Source of the DNA: Lycorma delicatula
Taxonomy: Eukaryota > Arthropoda > Insecta > Hemiptera > Fulgoridae
Length of the DNA: 64,000 nucleotides
Assembly (NCBI RefSeq): GCF_047948215.1
Contig: NC_134456.1
Coordinates: 85,018,515 to 85,082,514 of the forward strand
Reading direction: 5' to 3'
In this document: positions 1 through 12,053 of the stretch, piece after piece
Position numbering within the stretch: the first letter of the stretch is position 1
Layout: each line of letters starts with the position of its first letter
Position numbers and translations under genes: made by a program
Notes under the pieces: model-generated
Told to the model about the DNA's origin: nothing
The model's database searches: none
What the model saw: the letters and a program-made list of their open reading frames with translations, nothing else

Positions 1-417
1 TTTGAAGGGGTGAGATTTTACTGCAGTGTGCAATTGCGATAATGGAATATATACCGGGTGACTTACTTTGTTAGACCTCACCAGTATTTATTATTTATAT
101 AATAGTTTATTGTCTAGTGTTTTTGCAAACAGTGATACAACTTTAAGAATAGCTGCCATGTAATTACTTTGTAAATAAATTGATTTAGTCGATGTCAAAT
201 GAAAGCATTAAATATAAATCAAACACAAAACATATAATTTGTATGAGTACTTTTGAGGCAGTCGATTACAATGTCATATGGTTTGTTTATAACAGAATAG
301 CTCTTCAAGTGAATCGAATATACAATTATTCCACTCCTCAGAAATCATTCATGCAAGTTGAAGCCTTCATTTATTGTTGTCATTATTTTTATAATAATGT
401 AATTTTTATTTGCTAAA

Positions 418-1150
418 ATGAATTTACTGCAACTGACCGGTCACATTCAAAATAACGAAACAGCTATTCAATTCTTGCAAAACAAAGGTATTCTACACAA
501 TCTATGTTTATGTGCTAGTGGGGATGAAATGAAATTATACACTTGAGGTAAAGAGTGCTGGGTTTCTTCCAGGAAAGACAGTCGTGAGTCTAAACAATTG
601 AGACTTAGAACACGGCTCATCAAAACACAATTAGATTTCTCACTGGTGTGTTATTCATGTACTGCTAAAGTATAGAACACGCTGAGAAGAACTGGGAATG
701 AACCACAACACATGCACTGATTGAAACAGTCATGTGTGAGGTGTGCAAAGACAATTTACTAAATAAACTGTTGGTGATTGGTGGACCTAATATGCACGTC
801 AAAACTAACAAAAACTTGTTTCACTAAGAGAAAATATAATAGAGGAAGAGTATTGCTTCATCAATGGGTGTTCAGTGGAATTTTCCGAGAAATAAGAGAT
901 TAGTGCCGGACAGATCCACAGAAACTGTATTGCCAATCATTATGTACACCAGATGGTGAATCACACATTACATTTTGTTGATCCACAAACCTGAGCCCAT
1001 ACTCAAACTGTTGAAAGTATGTGGGTGAAGGTCAAAAATACAAAATGAAATTGGTATTAATTGACTTAATCTGCCTAGGGAAATTCAACATTAAACAAAG
1101 GGATTGTATTTTCACCAAATCCTGGCTCAAAGATTCAGAAATACAAACAA
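418..1150 (+). pseudogene. Merlin-type (ISXO2-like, IS1595/IS1016-related) transposase relic
   Basis: Conceptual translation with several frameshifts and stops gives segments typical of insect Merlin transposases. The start at 418 reads MNLLQLTGHIQNNETAIQFL and is followed by a GDEMKLYT segment. Further on are RKYNRGRVLLHQWVFSG near 826-875 and, in another frame, KRLVPDRSTETVLPIIMY near 893-946. Near 978-1020 comes a piece resembling the VDP...HTQTVESMW block. The order matches the family: a zinc-ribbon-like N-terminus followed by the DDE-type catalytic core. The frame is broken many times, so it is inactive. Terminal inverted repeats were not located. Homology is from motif recognition only. 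Confidence 0.75.
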
Positions 1151-4100
1151 TTATCATAACTATCAAAATTTAAATACAATCTTGTCATAATGTAAGTTAT
1201 TTTATGTTAATATCTCATAATCTTCTTATCTTGGGTGTTAAAAAAAATATTTAATTTATAAAAATCCATTTATAAAATGAAGTAATATATATATTTTTTA
1301 AATAATGATTCTTGAGGAATAATTTACATAATATTTTGCAAAACAAATGAATATGTGTAGGGAGAGAATACAAAAACTATAAAATGGATCATTGCTTAAC
1401 ATTTTTAAACATACTATACACTGTCAATATACACATAGACCCCACAACAAAAACGTTTTATTTTATTTGGTGTACTTTAATGCATATACTTTTTTTTTAC
1501 AGTTTTATTAAATAAAAAACAATCAAATATGAGATTAACTATCTCATATAATGTCATATTAGAAAAACGTATATTTATTGCAAACAGTATGAAAGGGTCA
1601 ATTAATGACACATGACTGGAAATTAGAAATTTCATACTTATATCAAAATTAAATTGACAGTGTATAACCCTAACATTCCAAACAAGGCCAACACTAACAA
1701 CAGAAATATGAAACTAGACCATATGATGTGAAAGCTACGGATGTTGTAAATCACCACAATTAAAATTAACTCACCTCTTTGAAACAATCACTTTACTATG
1801 TACATGAATAAAATATAATATTTTTAAACGTACAATTAACTGAAATAACACAGAATGTCAACCGAAGCATGAGGAAACAATCTGACATATGTTAATCTTT
1901 TAATAACTTAACCTTGTTAAAAGCTTAAAGAAAAGTCCGAGCAACTAACATACGCTGACATATCACTAGTCGCATGAAACAGAACTACTGAACAGAACAA
2001 CAAAACGTAATCCGACAGCTGGTAAAGGCACCATTCTTGACGTCACTCAAACTGATTACAATATTGTATATAACTGGGTTTACTTACATAGAAAATACAG
2101 ATATTAAGTATGTAATTTTTCTTTTCCTCTTAAAAGTGCTTGACGTTTATTTCTAAAATATCATTCTGTTTTTATTATTTTACCGAAATGGAAGATCACT
2201 AAAATATATAACAGGACTTAAAGAAAAAAAAATAGTAGTCGCCAAATGGTAAAACATCAGGATATTAAAAATGTTATGTTGTAGGTGGATACTTCGAACT
2301 GTTGCAAGATCGTTTTCGGATATGAGTTGGCTAGCCTGTAAAGCATATTTCTCATTATCGGTGTGTGTAAACAGAAGTTTGGTTATGGGAGGTGTTACTT
2401 TGCTGAAAGTGTATCCTTGACTGCTTGCTATGTTTCTGCTGAAATAGTTAATAAAAGTTTGTAGTTATTTGTGTGACTTAGCTTTAAAAGTAACCTTTTA
2501 TTTGATTCATTTTTATAACATTTCAGAAAATGGTAATTTCTTATTTCATAAACATAACAATTTAAACAACAAACATAAAAGAACCTAATTACTCATATAC
2601 ATGCTTTCAGATCTTTTATTCTTCCTTTCATTAGTGATATAAGTAGCATGGTTGTTGATGGCGCTCATTTCAATATTGTAGGTTAGGAGATTTACTTCTT
2701 TATTCAAAAGTTTTACCATATTTTTATTTTTAAGTAGGTAATTTTTGTTTGTTCCTATATTGACTATTCTATTCCATATTTTTGGGTAGCACGTTTATAG
2801 CTATGTAGTATAATATTTTACAAACTCTACAAGAGACAATTCTTGTTAGGATTACTTTGTTACATACTTAAAACTGCTAAGTTAACATGTAGTTAAATTT
2901 CCTTTTAGTTGTGGTATAAAGAGCATAGAGATATACAAGTATGGTTTACTACCAGAACTGTCACCACTCATATTACAAGAATTAGTCAACTTTTGATTAA
3001 AGTATGTAATCAGTAATTTAGACATGCTAGCATATTTATTAATACAGGTGCTCTTACATACAAAACATTTAGAGACAATAATCTGTTATTGAGTAGTTAT
3101 AGTTGGACTTGAATTATAGTACTAAATTATGTACTAAAATAGTACATTTGATAAAGTATTTGTTAAAGGTAAATATACCATGATCCGTACCTTTCTCCAT
3201 CTTTGTTGATACAGGTCCCCAGTTTGACACTGATTTAATCACAAAGGGAAACTTCATGAAAATTATTTTATAAATGTGATATGCTGTTAGAGTGGAGTAC
3301 CACCATAATATTACCATTGCCAATGCGATGGTAATATTACGGTGAATTTCTGTGATCTTTTAGTTTTTAATGAGCCAAATGGTTCTTTATTTTAGTTTCT
3401 TTATCCTATAAATCTGAAATTACAGTTATTGTTTTCTTTACAGATCAAATTTATAAATGCTTGCTCTTTTGATGGGTTTAAATTTATCTTCAACATTCAA
3501 ACTTATTTTATGCGTGCGATTGGTGTATCATCAATAATAATTTTTATCATATGCTTAATAAAATGGTTACTTTTAATTTGATGGTTTACAGAGCAAACCA
3601 GGTATCATTTGATCTGAAGGCTTAAGTCAGAGAAATGAATTTTATTAAGATACAGTTGACTTAAATGAGTTTTACTAGAAAGACAATTTACCGCATTGAG
3701 AAAAGAATGAATAAAAAATTTAACAAATGCAACAAAATTACTATCTTAATTCAGAAAAATTTGAGAAAGTGTTGTTAGAATTACATATTTCTCTCTGTAT
3801 AGCAACTAGATATCAATTATTTAAAAAAAGTATATAAATTTACTGTTACTGTGGCCATCTAGAAGCCAGCATCTGTAATTTTATTGTCAAAAATTGACCA
3901 ATATTGAGTTCAGTATTGTGAATACATTTTTCGAATGTCAACACAACTTCTTACTAATATTTGATACCAGTTGGCTTAGTGTTACCTCTTACAGGCATTT
4001 CATCTTCCAGATTCTTAATGCATTCACCATTCAGGAAACAGATTTACAAGATCAAGCCACAATCTGTCCCACAAGATTACAGAAAAGGAGATTTACTGAC

Positions 4101-4836
4101 ATTAGGGTAGGGTCAGTTACCTTTAAGGTGGAACTGGCAGAAACTTAAGGCAGATAACTTAGATTGTGCAAGAATGGGTCAAAGATAAGGTAAAAGTATA
4201 TATAATGAGAAAAGACACCATCCATGAGAAGGGATGCATATCCTACCCACAGTCTTTCAAAAGATCTATTATTTTTACGTAGATGGGACCAGTAATAACT
4301 GATTATGATTTTGTACTAATGAATTTGTTTATATATTTTTGTGTAGAACAAATATAAAGCAAAACAATTAAAAACCTGTTCATCTACAAATTTATTTATG
4401 TTTGTGAAATACTGGTGCAGTTATCCTGTAGTATACATGTTTATGAGATATAACATATTTTAGTAAAGTCCTATGAGTGTAATGATGAGAACAATTTTAT
4501 CAATTTTAGTTTTAATGATACAAATTGAGGAGAAAGTAATAATTCAAATTTGGTTGTGAGTTAGCTAACTGTAACTTGTTCCAACATTGTCAGTAGAATT
4601 CAGTACTGAAGCGGACCTTATACCATACAATAAAAATAAAATATTGGACTTTTTTTGGCATTAAATAATAATAAAAAATTAGATTTAGGCCAAGGTGACT
4701 TAAGAAATTCGTAAGACCAGTTCTCAGATATAAAAGAGGACCAGCCTACCATCTTGTATATTGACTTTTGTGGGTTAAAAATAATTTTACAGAGTATTAT
4801 TTATTTTTTAATTCATCCTTAATTCAATTTATTTAG
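1151..4836. other. No recognisable gene; presumed upstream/intron region of the Pcc1 gene
   Basis: AT-rich sequence with only short shadow reading frames. The first coding exon of the Pcc1-like gene should lie here or further upstream but could not be picked out. An imperfect 16-bp hairpin lies at 3302-3343. Nothing else is supported. Confidence 0.5.
3302..3343. repeat. Short inverted repeat (hairpin)
   Basis: Arms 3302-3317 (accataatattaccat) and 3328-3343 (atggtaatattacggt) pair over 16 bases with one G-T wobble, around a 10-base loop. No function is suggested. Confidence 0.6.
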
Positions 4837-4965
4837 CTGCTTGGAAGTCCCATTTCCAGGAAACACTGAAGCAGAAATAGTGTATAATACATTAAGAGTT
4901 GATAAGGAACCTCCTAGAAGTAATGTTCAGAAAGTTTTGTCTGTTGAAGGCAACAAAGTTATAGC
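4837..4965 (+). CDS. Pcc1: KEOPS complex subunit Pcc1/LAGE3, internal coding exon
   Basis: The exon is bounded by an AG acceptor (4835-4836) and a GTAAG donor starting at 4966. Read with one leading base it encodes CLEVPFPGNTEAEIVYNTLR, then VDKEPPRSNVQKVLSVEGNKVIA. This is the hallmark N-terminal half of the Pcc1/LAGE3 family: the VPFP strand, EAEI.YN.L and the RVDKEP signature. Pcc1 is the dimerising subunit of the EKC/KEOPS complex, which makes N6-threonylcarbamoyl-adenosine (t6A) on ANN-decoding tRNAs. An in-frame stop just upstream and the lack of an ATG mean that a 5' exon, ending in codon phase 2, is missing from this annotation. The exon joins in frame to 8128-8263. Confidence 0.9.
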
Positions 4966-5040
4966 GTAAGTTACACAGATTCTGCAAACAAAATATTAGT
5001 AATTAGTATTTAAATATAAGAAAATAGAGTATTTTGTTTT

Positions 5041-5044
5041 AGAG

Positions 5045-5080
<36 letters not shown>
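5041..5080. repeat. (AT)n microsatellite
   Basis: A run of about 16 AT dinucleotides directly abuts the left end of the mariner element. Mariners insert at TA, so a TA-rich run is a natural target. Confidence 0.9.
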
Positions 5081-5086
<6 letters not shown>

Positions 5087-6301
5087 GAGGAAAATTTTTC
5101 TTCAAATTCTCTGTAGCTATAGGATCACATAACTCTGGTAATATTAATCAAACCTGGCAACACTTTGGTGCTTTTGAAAGCTGGGGGTTATGATATATTA
5201 ATTTATTTAAAAATTATTGTCTTGAAAGTGTGTGAAAATAAAAAAGAAAACTGTTACATTTTGAAATTTTAATTGTAAGAAAGTGAAGAACACAACTCGG
5301 CTCCAAAAACAATTTGTCATGTTTGTGAACTTGATATCAGTATCAGAATGTATGACACAAAGCTGATTCAAACACGGTGCAGCTTTCAGAATGTATGGCA
5401 CAAAGCTGATTCAAATATTTTCAATCTCGAAGTCAATGATGCATATTACTCTAATTGGTCACTGACTGAGAAGTCAAAATTGTGGAAAAAAATGGAGGAA
5501 GATTGGATTGACATTAGTAGTCATGATATCAGTAACAAACTAAATATTGACTACAAAACAGTTTAAAACTACTTTGCTTCTATGTTTCGTGCCCCATAAT
5601 TTAACAATAAAAAATTTAAGGGATCAAATTTTCATCTGCGAATCTTTGCTAAAATGTAATGAAATCCAACTATTTTTGAAATGGCTCATTAAATGTTATG
5701 AAAAGGTGATTATTGGTGTATGTACACCAATAATGTACAGAAAAGATTTACAGTTGAAGCTCTGCAAATGGTGGTAAAGCCAGAATTGACATCAAGAAAA
5801 GTCATGCTGCAAACTGGAAAAGAATTCACTGACCTGCTGCTCGATCAAATGATTCTAATCTCTACTATTAACAGTTTGGAAGATTACTCCCAGCAATGAA
5901 CATAAAGTAACCAGAATTGATAAGTAGGAAAGGTGTCATCTTCCATCATGATGGAAGATCTTGCACATCTTTGGTGACCTGTTGAAAATTGGTAGAATTT
6001 GGCTGAGAAGTTTTAATACAACCACCATTTATTATCCTGACCTTGCATTTTCAGACTACCATTTTTTTTTTGGTCTCTAGAGGAAGAAATAGTATAAAGT
6101 TGTTTGTGAAAATTACCTATCAAGAGTTTTCTGTCCAGAAAACACAGAAGTTCTACTGTGAAGGTATTATGATTTTACCTCAAAAATGTTAAAAGTTAGT
6201 CGTTCAGAACACATTTGCTTTAATAAACTTCATTTGATGTATGAAAAAACCTTGTTTTAATTTTGCATTAAAATTCAAAGAAACTTTTCCTCAGTCCAAT
6301 G
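5080..6301 (+). mobile_element. mariner element with both terminal inverted repeats, dead transposase
   Basis: The left end (ttggattgaggaaaa, from 5080) and right end (reverse complement ttggactgaggaaaa, ending about 6300) form imperfect inverted repeats of roughly 27 bp. Both are flanked by TA. The interior encodes a broken transposase on the + strand. CVPHNLTIKNLRDQIFICES lies near 5590. NKLVKPELISRKGVIFHHDG-like sequence, carrying the block before the second catalytic Asp, lies near 5900-5960. A decayed PPYSPDLA...SDYHLF region lies near 6020-6075. Stops and frameshifts are frequent. The 1.2-kb length is normal for a mariner. It lies in the Pcc1 intron. Confidence 0.85.
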
Positions 6302-6579
6302 TATTTATATATATCAATGTTTTTTTTTTACTGCTTTTTATTTATGAAACTGTCTTCCTTTAAGCTGGAAAGATAGTTAATGAGAGTAGTATTTATTACA
6401 GAAAGTATTATTGTTCAGGATTGATTTCTATTTCAACCCTGGAATGCACAGATCGATTCTGGAGCATCCTAGTAGTTCTTTTATTGGCCACTGCTAGCAC
6501 TCTATAAGCTTTTTATGTTACTTTGGTTAGGTTAGGTCATCTCACTCGCAGAAACCATGTTGAATGATTACAGTCTAAC

Positions 6580-7200
6580 AATTGTTGGGACACTTTGTCA
6601 CAACAAGAGAAATTCCTTCTTCTTTTCTACCATCAAGAACTAAAGAGATATGTTCATAAAGTTTTGTCTTTGATGGGTGAAAAACATTAGTAAGTTTTTT
6701 CCAAAGAAGGGGAAAAGTGTCATACTCCTCTCAAACATGCATGATGATAAATCAAGATCCAGTAACAAAAAGACCTGAAATTATAAATTTCTATAATGAA
6801 AGTAAAACAGAAGTAGATGCATTTTACCAGTTAAACCATTTATTCAGTGGCAGCAGGAAAACCAGAAGATGGGCTCTACCGTGTGCTAGATCAAGCTGGT
6901 ATCAGTGCATATGTTCTGTATAAAAATAAATATCCTGACAAAAAGAAGTTTTGAAGGAACTTTGTTTGCAGTTAGCTAAGCTGTACATGGAGGAGCGGCT
7001 AAAAAACCTATCTGATAGCATAAAAAAATGTCCTTGGTGTTGAGGTTGTATCAGTGACCAATAAAAATAAAAAAGAACATCCAAAACAAGCAAGATGTAG
7101 TGAATGCCCCAGTTGTTAAGACAGGAAAACTTAAATGTTTTGTAACAAACCAATTTGTAATGAACATAAAGTAGATGTTTGCCAGTTGTGTTTTAAATAA
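6580..7200 (+). pseudogene. piggyBac-like transposase relic (3' part)
   Basis: In successive frames the + strand reads NKREIPSSFLPSRTKEI (near 6605), RPEIINFYNESKTEVDAFYQ (near 6770) with LNHLFSGSRKTRRWALP, then a region resembling the family's LxxAGxxAY helix. It ends with a Cys-rich RCSECPSC...CNKPICNEHKVDVCQLCF segment near 7095-7195. That order (third catalytic Asp region, basic KTRRW motif, C-terminal zinc-binding domain) is characteristic of piggyBac transposases. The N-terminal half is absent or unrecognisable. Several frameshifts and stops are present. Confidence 0.8.
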
Positions 7201-8127
7201 TCTATATTGTATAATTTTTTCCATTGTAATTCAGTTCTAGGTAACGTTTATCAATAAAATTAATTTTGATAAGGATATAAATGTATATTTCTTGGGATGC
7301 TGTAGCACCCCATCTGTGAATTCAAGTATGTATTTTTTGCCTGTACGTTCTAGTGTTAAAATATTTACAGTTTAAGGATATAAAGTGAAAAGAGAATTCC
7401 TTTCTTTTGCTCAAAAACACTTCAATTAAAAAAAAAGAACTTTGATTTGCTACAAAACACAGTATAGTTAAAAAAAATTTGTTTGTTGTCATTTTGTAAC
7501 TATTTTCCAATATTTTGTCTAATTTCACTGGATTTTAAGTAAAATAATATGGCCAAATATTTATAGAGTGCAGGAAGAAAAATAACTGACCAGTATACTT
7601 TTTCTTAAAATGTTTTTGGCCACGATTTTATTTTTTCAATAAACATTTCAACCACATTTGTCTTACCTATCTCTTCTCAGTCATTATCTACCTTCCACTT
7701 AGGTAGTTCTTTTCTAAAGAAATAATTTGAATACAACTTTTTAACAAATTTTTTTTATCCATATCAGTTAATATGTTAAATTTTTCTTTGTTAGAAACTA
7801 AAATGCTTTTGTGATATGCTATATTGCATTTGATAAAATGAAATGTTTTCATAGATGTTTGTGTTCATTTTTTTATGTTCAAATGTGTCATATTCATCTA
7901 ATAATTTTATTAATGAAATGATTTGTAATAAACATTTAATTTTCGTAACTGGTTACTGAAATGTGATAATAAAATTTTTCTGTCTTTATTTTCAAAAATA
8001 AAGGTAACAGTTTGTATTAATGTATCAATTCTGATTTTTATAATTTTATTACAGAAATTTACTAAAAACTAACTTCCTTAGTTATAATGTTATTTATTAT
8101 TTTTTTTTTTACTTCATGATTTTCTAG
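7201..8127 (+). other. Remainder of the Pcc1 intron, no recognisable feature
   Basis: AT-rich intronic sequence. No coding potential or repeat family was recognised apart from T-rich runs. It ends in the pyrimidine-rich tract before the 8128 acceptor. Confidence 0.5.
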
Positions 8128-8263
8128 GAAATTTACTGGCCCTGGTGCTAAAGAGTTACGTACAGCTGTAAATTCTTTTATGGATTACTTAATATTAGTT
8201 ATCGAGACTGTTAAGAGATTTGGACCACCTACTACAAAACAGTATTCTTATTTTACTCCATAG
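8128..8263 (+). CDS. Pcc1: KEOPS complex subunit Pcc1/LAGE3, last coding exon
   Basis: The acceptor AG is at 8126-8127 and the stop TAG at 8261-8263. After the split Ala codon it reads KFTGPGAKELRTAVNSFMDY, then LILVIETVKRFGPP and a short tail. This is the C-terminal half of Pcc1/LAGE3, with the conserved R..VNSF.D.L.L..ET...FGPP helix. The two exons together give about 88 residues, close to the family core of 80-100. The 3.2-kb intron before it holds a mariner and a piggyBac relic. A donor-like GTTAGT begins 26 bases after the stop (8290), inside what would be the 3' UTR; this bears on possible co-transcription with PIG-P. Confidence 0.9.
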
Positions 8264-8529
8264 ATTGAAGAAAGGCTGCTTAGAAAAGGTTAGTCCTTTA
8301 TAGATATCAGCAAGACAAAATATGGTTAAAGGTTTTTTTTAAAATGTTTCACTTTCTATAAACATGTAAATGAGCTTCCATGCACCACAGGATGTCACTT
8401 AGCTCTAAACATTTTTTGGTAGCACATTTCCCTGTATTTATTTATTTTTTTGACAGTCTTTATTTTAAATAATATGAAGTGTGATTGGTAAGTTTTAAGA
8501 TTGGGCTTGTAATTTCAAAATTGCAGTAC

Positions 8530-9330
8530 TTAAAGGCTATTGTGATGGATCTCCTTCAAAGTAGTCCCCACATAGACTTCAGTGGTGTTTCCACTTAAAA
8601 GCATTCCTGGAAATTTTCCTTCTTAAGTGTATTAAAAACTCTCTTTGTATTTTCCTTTAATTGAGTCAAATAAACTCTGCAAACGAGAATGCACAATGAA
8701 CCAGTGCTCTGTGAGCCAGAGTGCAGGCCTTTTCTTACTCACAAACACTAAAGGACACTTATAATATTCCTGGTTGATTGTCTGCTCCCTAGAGGCAAAT
8801 TTGTGATGCATGATACTTATAGATTCTAAAGAAAACCACCAACATTGTCAAACTTTTTTCACCCGTGGTAAACTTGGACCCTTCAACTGCAATGATTGTG
8901 CCTTTGTTTCTAGGTCATACCCATAATTTGTTGCCTGTAATTATCCTATTTAACAAATCTGGGTCAGTTTTGGTCTGACAACAGTTTCGGAATGAATTTT
9001 ACAGCCACTCGACACATGTTCAAATCTTTACTTAAAACTGACTTAACTGCGTAGAAATTTAAAGTCAGTTCATCAACCATCTCCCTAATTGTAAGTCTGT
9101 AGTCAGTGCACACTAAATTCCAAACTTTCATGTTTTTGAATTGGTCGGCCGGTTAGACAAGGGTCATCTTCAAATGGTTTGTGGCCATCCTTTAATCTGT
9201 TGAACCAGATAACATTTTACCAGCCCAGATATTTATCACCAAAATCTGTTTTTAAGAGTTCATTAGTCTCTGAAGAAGCTGATTTTATGGTTTTCAAACA
9301 AAATTTTACATACTCGTTCCATTTTGCAAA
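8530..9330 (-). pseudogene. mariner (SETMAR-like) transposase relic
   Basis: Reading the - strand with frameshifts gives, in order: NRLKDGHKPFEDDP-like sequence near 9175-9215; VCTDYRLTIREMVDELTLNF-like near 9060-9105; an LNxxRVAxKFIPKLLSxxQ region; YGYDLETKAQSLQLKGPSLP near 8870-8930; HKFASREQTINQEYYKC near 8775-8825; and GxxTEVYVGTTLKEI near 8550-8595. These are consecutive blocks of the mariner transposases related to SETMAR. The catalytic core is scrambled by indels. It is a fossil between the Pcc1 and PIG-P exons. Confidence 0.75.
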
Positions 9331-10059
9331 ATCAGTAATCTACCAAGTACCAAAAACACATCTTTACTCACCAGGATGCCACTCTTTATTGAAAAAAGCT
9401 ATTGTGATGAACTTTTCAGGATGTTTCAAGGACAAAACAAGCTTTCCCTTACACACCCGCAAGCAAACCTATCTCGTCCTGTTGGGCAGTGGTGACATTT
9501 GTCTTAACTTACCAGTTACATCTCATATATAATTTTAACATTAATAAGGATTTTATTGCTTTTAAGTTATTTTAGAAAATGTTTGTAAATAACATTGTAT
9601 TTATATCACTGTTATTTACTCATTAGAAGGGTTAAGCTCTTTTTTAGGCTTACTCTTTAGAATAGTTAAATCTCAATTACCTTTTTTATTTTTAAGCAAT
9701 TAAAACTTAATTTGGAATATATTAAATATATATTTTTGTTGAGTAGGAGTGTTGAATATGTATGTATTTAACCTTAAGTAAAGCATATAAAACATTATTT
9801 AATCATAAAACATTTTATATAGTATTAAAAGTACACCTAGTGTAGAAAAAAAAGAATATTGGATTTTGTTATATCTCTTAGATGAGGTAGTGTTAACAAC
9901 TTAAGGCTAGCATCAAAGAGCAGTTTAATTTGAGTGAATGGCCATAGAGTGATTGCTGTCTTTCTGCTTGACAATGCCATTAGAAGACTTTCTGTCCAGG
10001 TGACTCCTGAATAGAAAGCTTTCTTTGTTTTGTAGTTTGCTAAATGTGAATCTGTATTT
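9331..10059. other. No recognisable feature
   Basis: AT-rich sequence between two transposase relics. A 117-codon + strand open frame at 9179-9532 overlaps the antisense mariner relic and is most simply its shadow. Confidence 0.4.
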
Positions 10060-10830
10060 ATAATTCAATGTCATTCCATAGAAAGTTTAATTGTGATCCT
10101 CCAAATGACTGTAGTATTTGTGAGTGGCATAATCAGTTTGAATGACCTCAGTATGTTAAAGGAAAGAGTATGGGACAACCAAGAGTGTCTGGGAGTGTTT
10201 AACATGTCAGGGAATCTTTCCAGCATAATCTTAAAAAATTGTTTTAGGGAAATGCATTCTTACCATTTACAGCTGATAAAGGCTTTGAAGACTACAGACT
10301 ACATTGTGCGTCCCTACTTCAAAATATTGCAGCATGAAGATGACAACTTTCTTGATCAAATTTTTTAGTAATGAGTCTATTAGAAAAGTTAATGCACATT
10401 ATGGACTCCTCAAAATTAAACATTTTCTCTGTAATATATCAACGGTAAGTTTACAGGCTATTATTTTTCACTGAGGTAAGTGTAACAGGAGTTGTTTATT
10501 TGGATATGCTGCGTACATTGCTCTTTTCTCAACTGCATGATGGACCAATGAATTTTATTTGGCAATAAGATAGTGCTCGCTGGCATAACTCTGTACAGGA
10601 TATGATTTTTTTCCTTTTGCGGTCTTATAGACCCTTGTGTATGTACTTCTGTTATCTACTGATATATCCGATTTGAGGCATATGATTGAAGCAGCTGTTG
10701 GTTCCATTACTACAGACATACCAGTTAAAATATGGAACAAACAATCCTTTCAGTTGGATATGTGTGCTGTGTGACAAAAGGTGCTTACATTGAACACTTG
10801 TAAGGAAAACTTAAGAGGGTTTCTTTCATT
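10060..10830 (+). pseudogene. Tc1/mariner-superfamily transposase relic (HTH 'CxGKSxGRPRVS' type)
   Basis: The translation contains the N-terminal helix-turn-helix blocks (FNCDPPNDCSICEWHNQFE near 10085-10145, then KGKSMGQPRVSG and VRESFQ). These are followed by YHLQLIKALKTTDYIVRPYF near 10260-10320, a DDNFLDQIFFSNES block carrying the first catalytic Asp region, and NFIWQQDSARWHNSVQ near 10550. The C-terminal region reads SDLRHMIEAAVGSIT...VKIW...FQLDMCAV near 10665-10770. Several frames are needed, so it is inactive. The same family appears again at 21929-22330. Confidence 0.75.
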
Positions 10831-11446
10831 TTATTTATGATTCATTATTAAAAGATATTAAATTATTTATTAATTATGAGATATTAAATAGCTTTAAACC
10901 CCTGACATTATTTTTTAGTATACTCTGTATTTATAGTTTGTAATGTTAAATTAAGTATGTGAATATGTTGATGAATGGCTTTCACTAAGAATGCTCTACT
11001 ACTATTTCATGCTAAGTAAGTGTAGCAATCTGTCATAAGAATTTGTAATTTTGTGTATAAAAACTTTACAAGATCAGCACTTGTTTTCATATAACATTTT
11101 TCTTAAAAAAAAAAAAGAACTTCATCTCTGTTCTATTTTTTTTGTGGTAAAGTTTTGTAAGGATTACTTTGTAAATAAATCGATATTTCTTTAATAAATG
11201 TATTACAAAATGGATATTAGTAGCGCAACATGTGTAATATGTTACTCACTTTTTTTTATACTGTAATTTTAATCAAACATAACTGAAAGAACAAATTAAT
11301 TCTAATTATTAAAAAAAGCATTTAATTACTTACGTCTGTTCAAAATTATCTGAACTAGTTGATAAGAATATTAAAATGGAAGTAAAGAAAAATGAATGTA
11401 TAAATTTATATAAAAATATTAATATTATTTTATTTATTTCCAGAAT

Positions 11447-11857
11447 ATGCCAGAAAATACTCCTGCTCCTACTCCAAGTCGTGCCAATTATGGATTTGCA
11501 CTCTACTTGGGATCTTACACAGCATTTGGTATATTTTTGATTTGGGCATTTGTACCTGATTCAGTACTTCATGCAATGGGTTTGACTTATTGGCCTCAAA
11601 AATACTGGGCAATAGCAATACCAATCCATTTATTAGTAACTTTTTCATTATTTATATTTTGTTTTTATCCAGCACTTAATTTAACATTAGTTCCACCTAT
11701 GGATGATATTAGAATATTGACAGATAAATATGCTATTCATCCACATCCGCATAATTTTAGAATGAATCAAAACCGTGATTGTGGTATTCCACCTGTTTCT
11801 GATTTACCTATGTCAGAAGTCTGTAGACAGTTATATATGACAAATAATAACCATTAG
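11447..11857 (+). CDS. PIGP: Phosphatidylinositol N-acetylglucosaminyltransferase subunit P (PIG-P)
   Basis: A complete 136-codon frame. After a short Pro/Thr-rich N-terminus, residues about 16-40 (YGFALYLGSYTAFGIFLIWA) form the first membrane helix and about 58-80 (AIAIPIHLLVTFSLFIFCFY) the second. The loop between carries LHAMGLTYWPQKYWA and the C-terminal region LVPPMDDIRILTDKYA. This two-helix layout with the YWPQKYWA and LxTxxD/IRTITD-like blocks is the PIG-P family. PIG-P belongs to the ER complex that transfers GlcNAc from UDP-GlcNAc to phosphatidylinositol, the first step of GPI-anchor synthesis. The length matches the short human isoform (about 134 aa). The ATG is 3 nt downstream of a good acceptor (tttatttccAG, 11442-11443), so the 5' UTR lies in an upstream exon. 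A polyadenylation signal follows at 12048. Confidence 0.95.
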   Translation: MPENTPAPTPSRANYGFALYLGSYTAFGIFLIWAFVPDSVLHAMGLTYWPQKYWAIAIPIHLLVTFSLFIFCFYPALNLTLVPPMDDIRILTDKYAIHPHPHNFRMNQNRDCGIPPVSDLPMSEVCRQLYMTNNNH

Positions 11858-12047
11858 TACATGTTTTACCAGTAATGGAATTTTATAATACAGTTTTTAA
11901 AAAAGATGTGTCTGTTTTTCTTTCCTTTGTGTATCCCATTAGAAGGGAAATCTTCTTTACCCCTTTTTCATCATAAAACTGTTCGAATTTACTGAGAAAG
12001 AACTGAATTTTATTGTAAAATATTAGGTGAATTACTATTATTATCAC

Positions 12048-12053
12048 AATAAA
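12048..12053 (+). terminator. Polyadenylation signal of PIG-P
   Basis: AATAAA lies 190 bases after the PIG-P stop. It is the first canonical hexamer downstream on the + strand and a plausible 3' end signal. Confidence 0.6.

Noticed and set aside
2268..2290. Candidate first exon of Pcc1 (atgttatgttgtag|gtgg)
   Set aside because: The phase would fit, but the five-residue peptide has no family support, so the 5' exon is left open.
3894..4148. 84-codon + strand frame as a gene
   Set aside because: No recognisable family, no splice or start context, and length expected by chance in this much sequence.
9179..9532. 117-codon + strand frame
   Set aside because: Overlaps the antisense mariner relic, whose - strand blocks explain the region.
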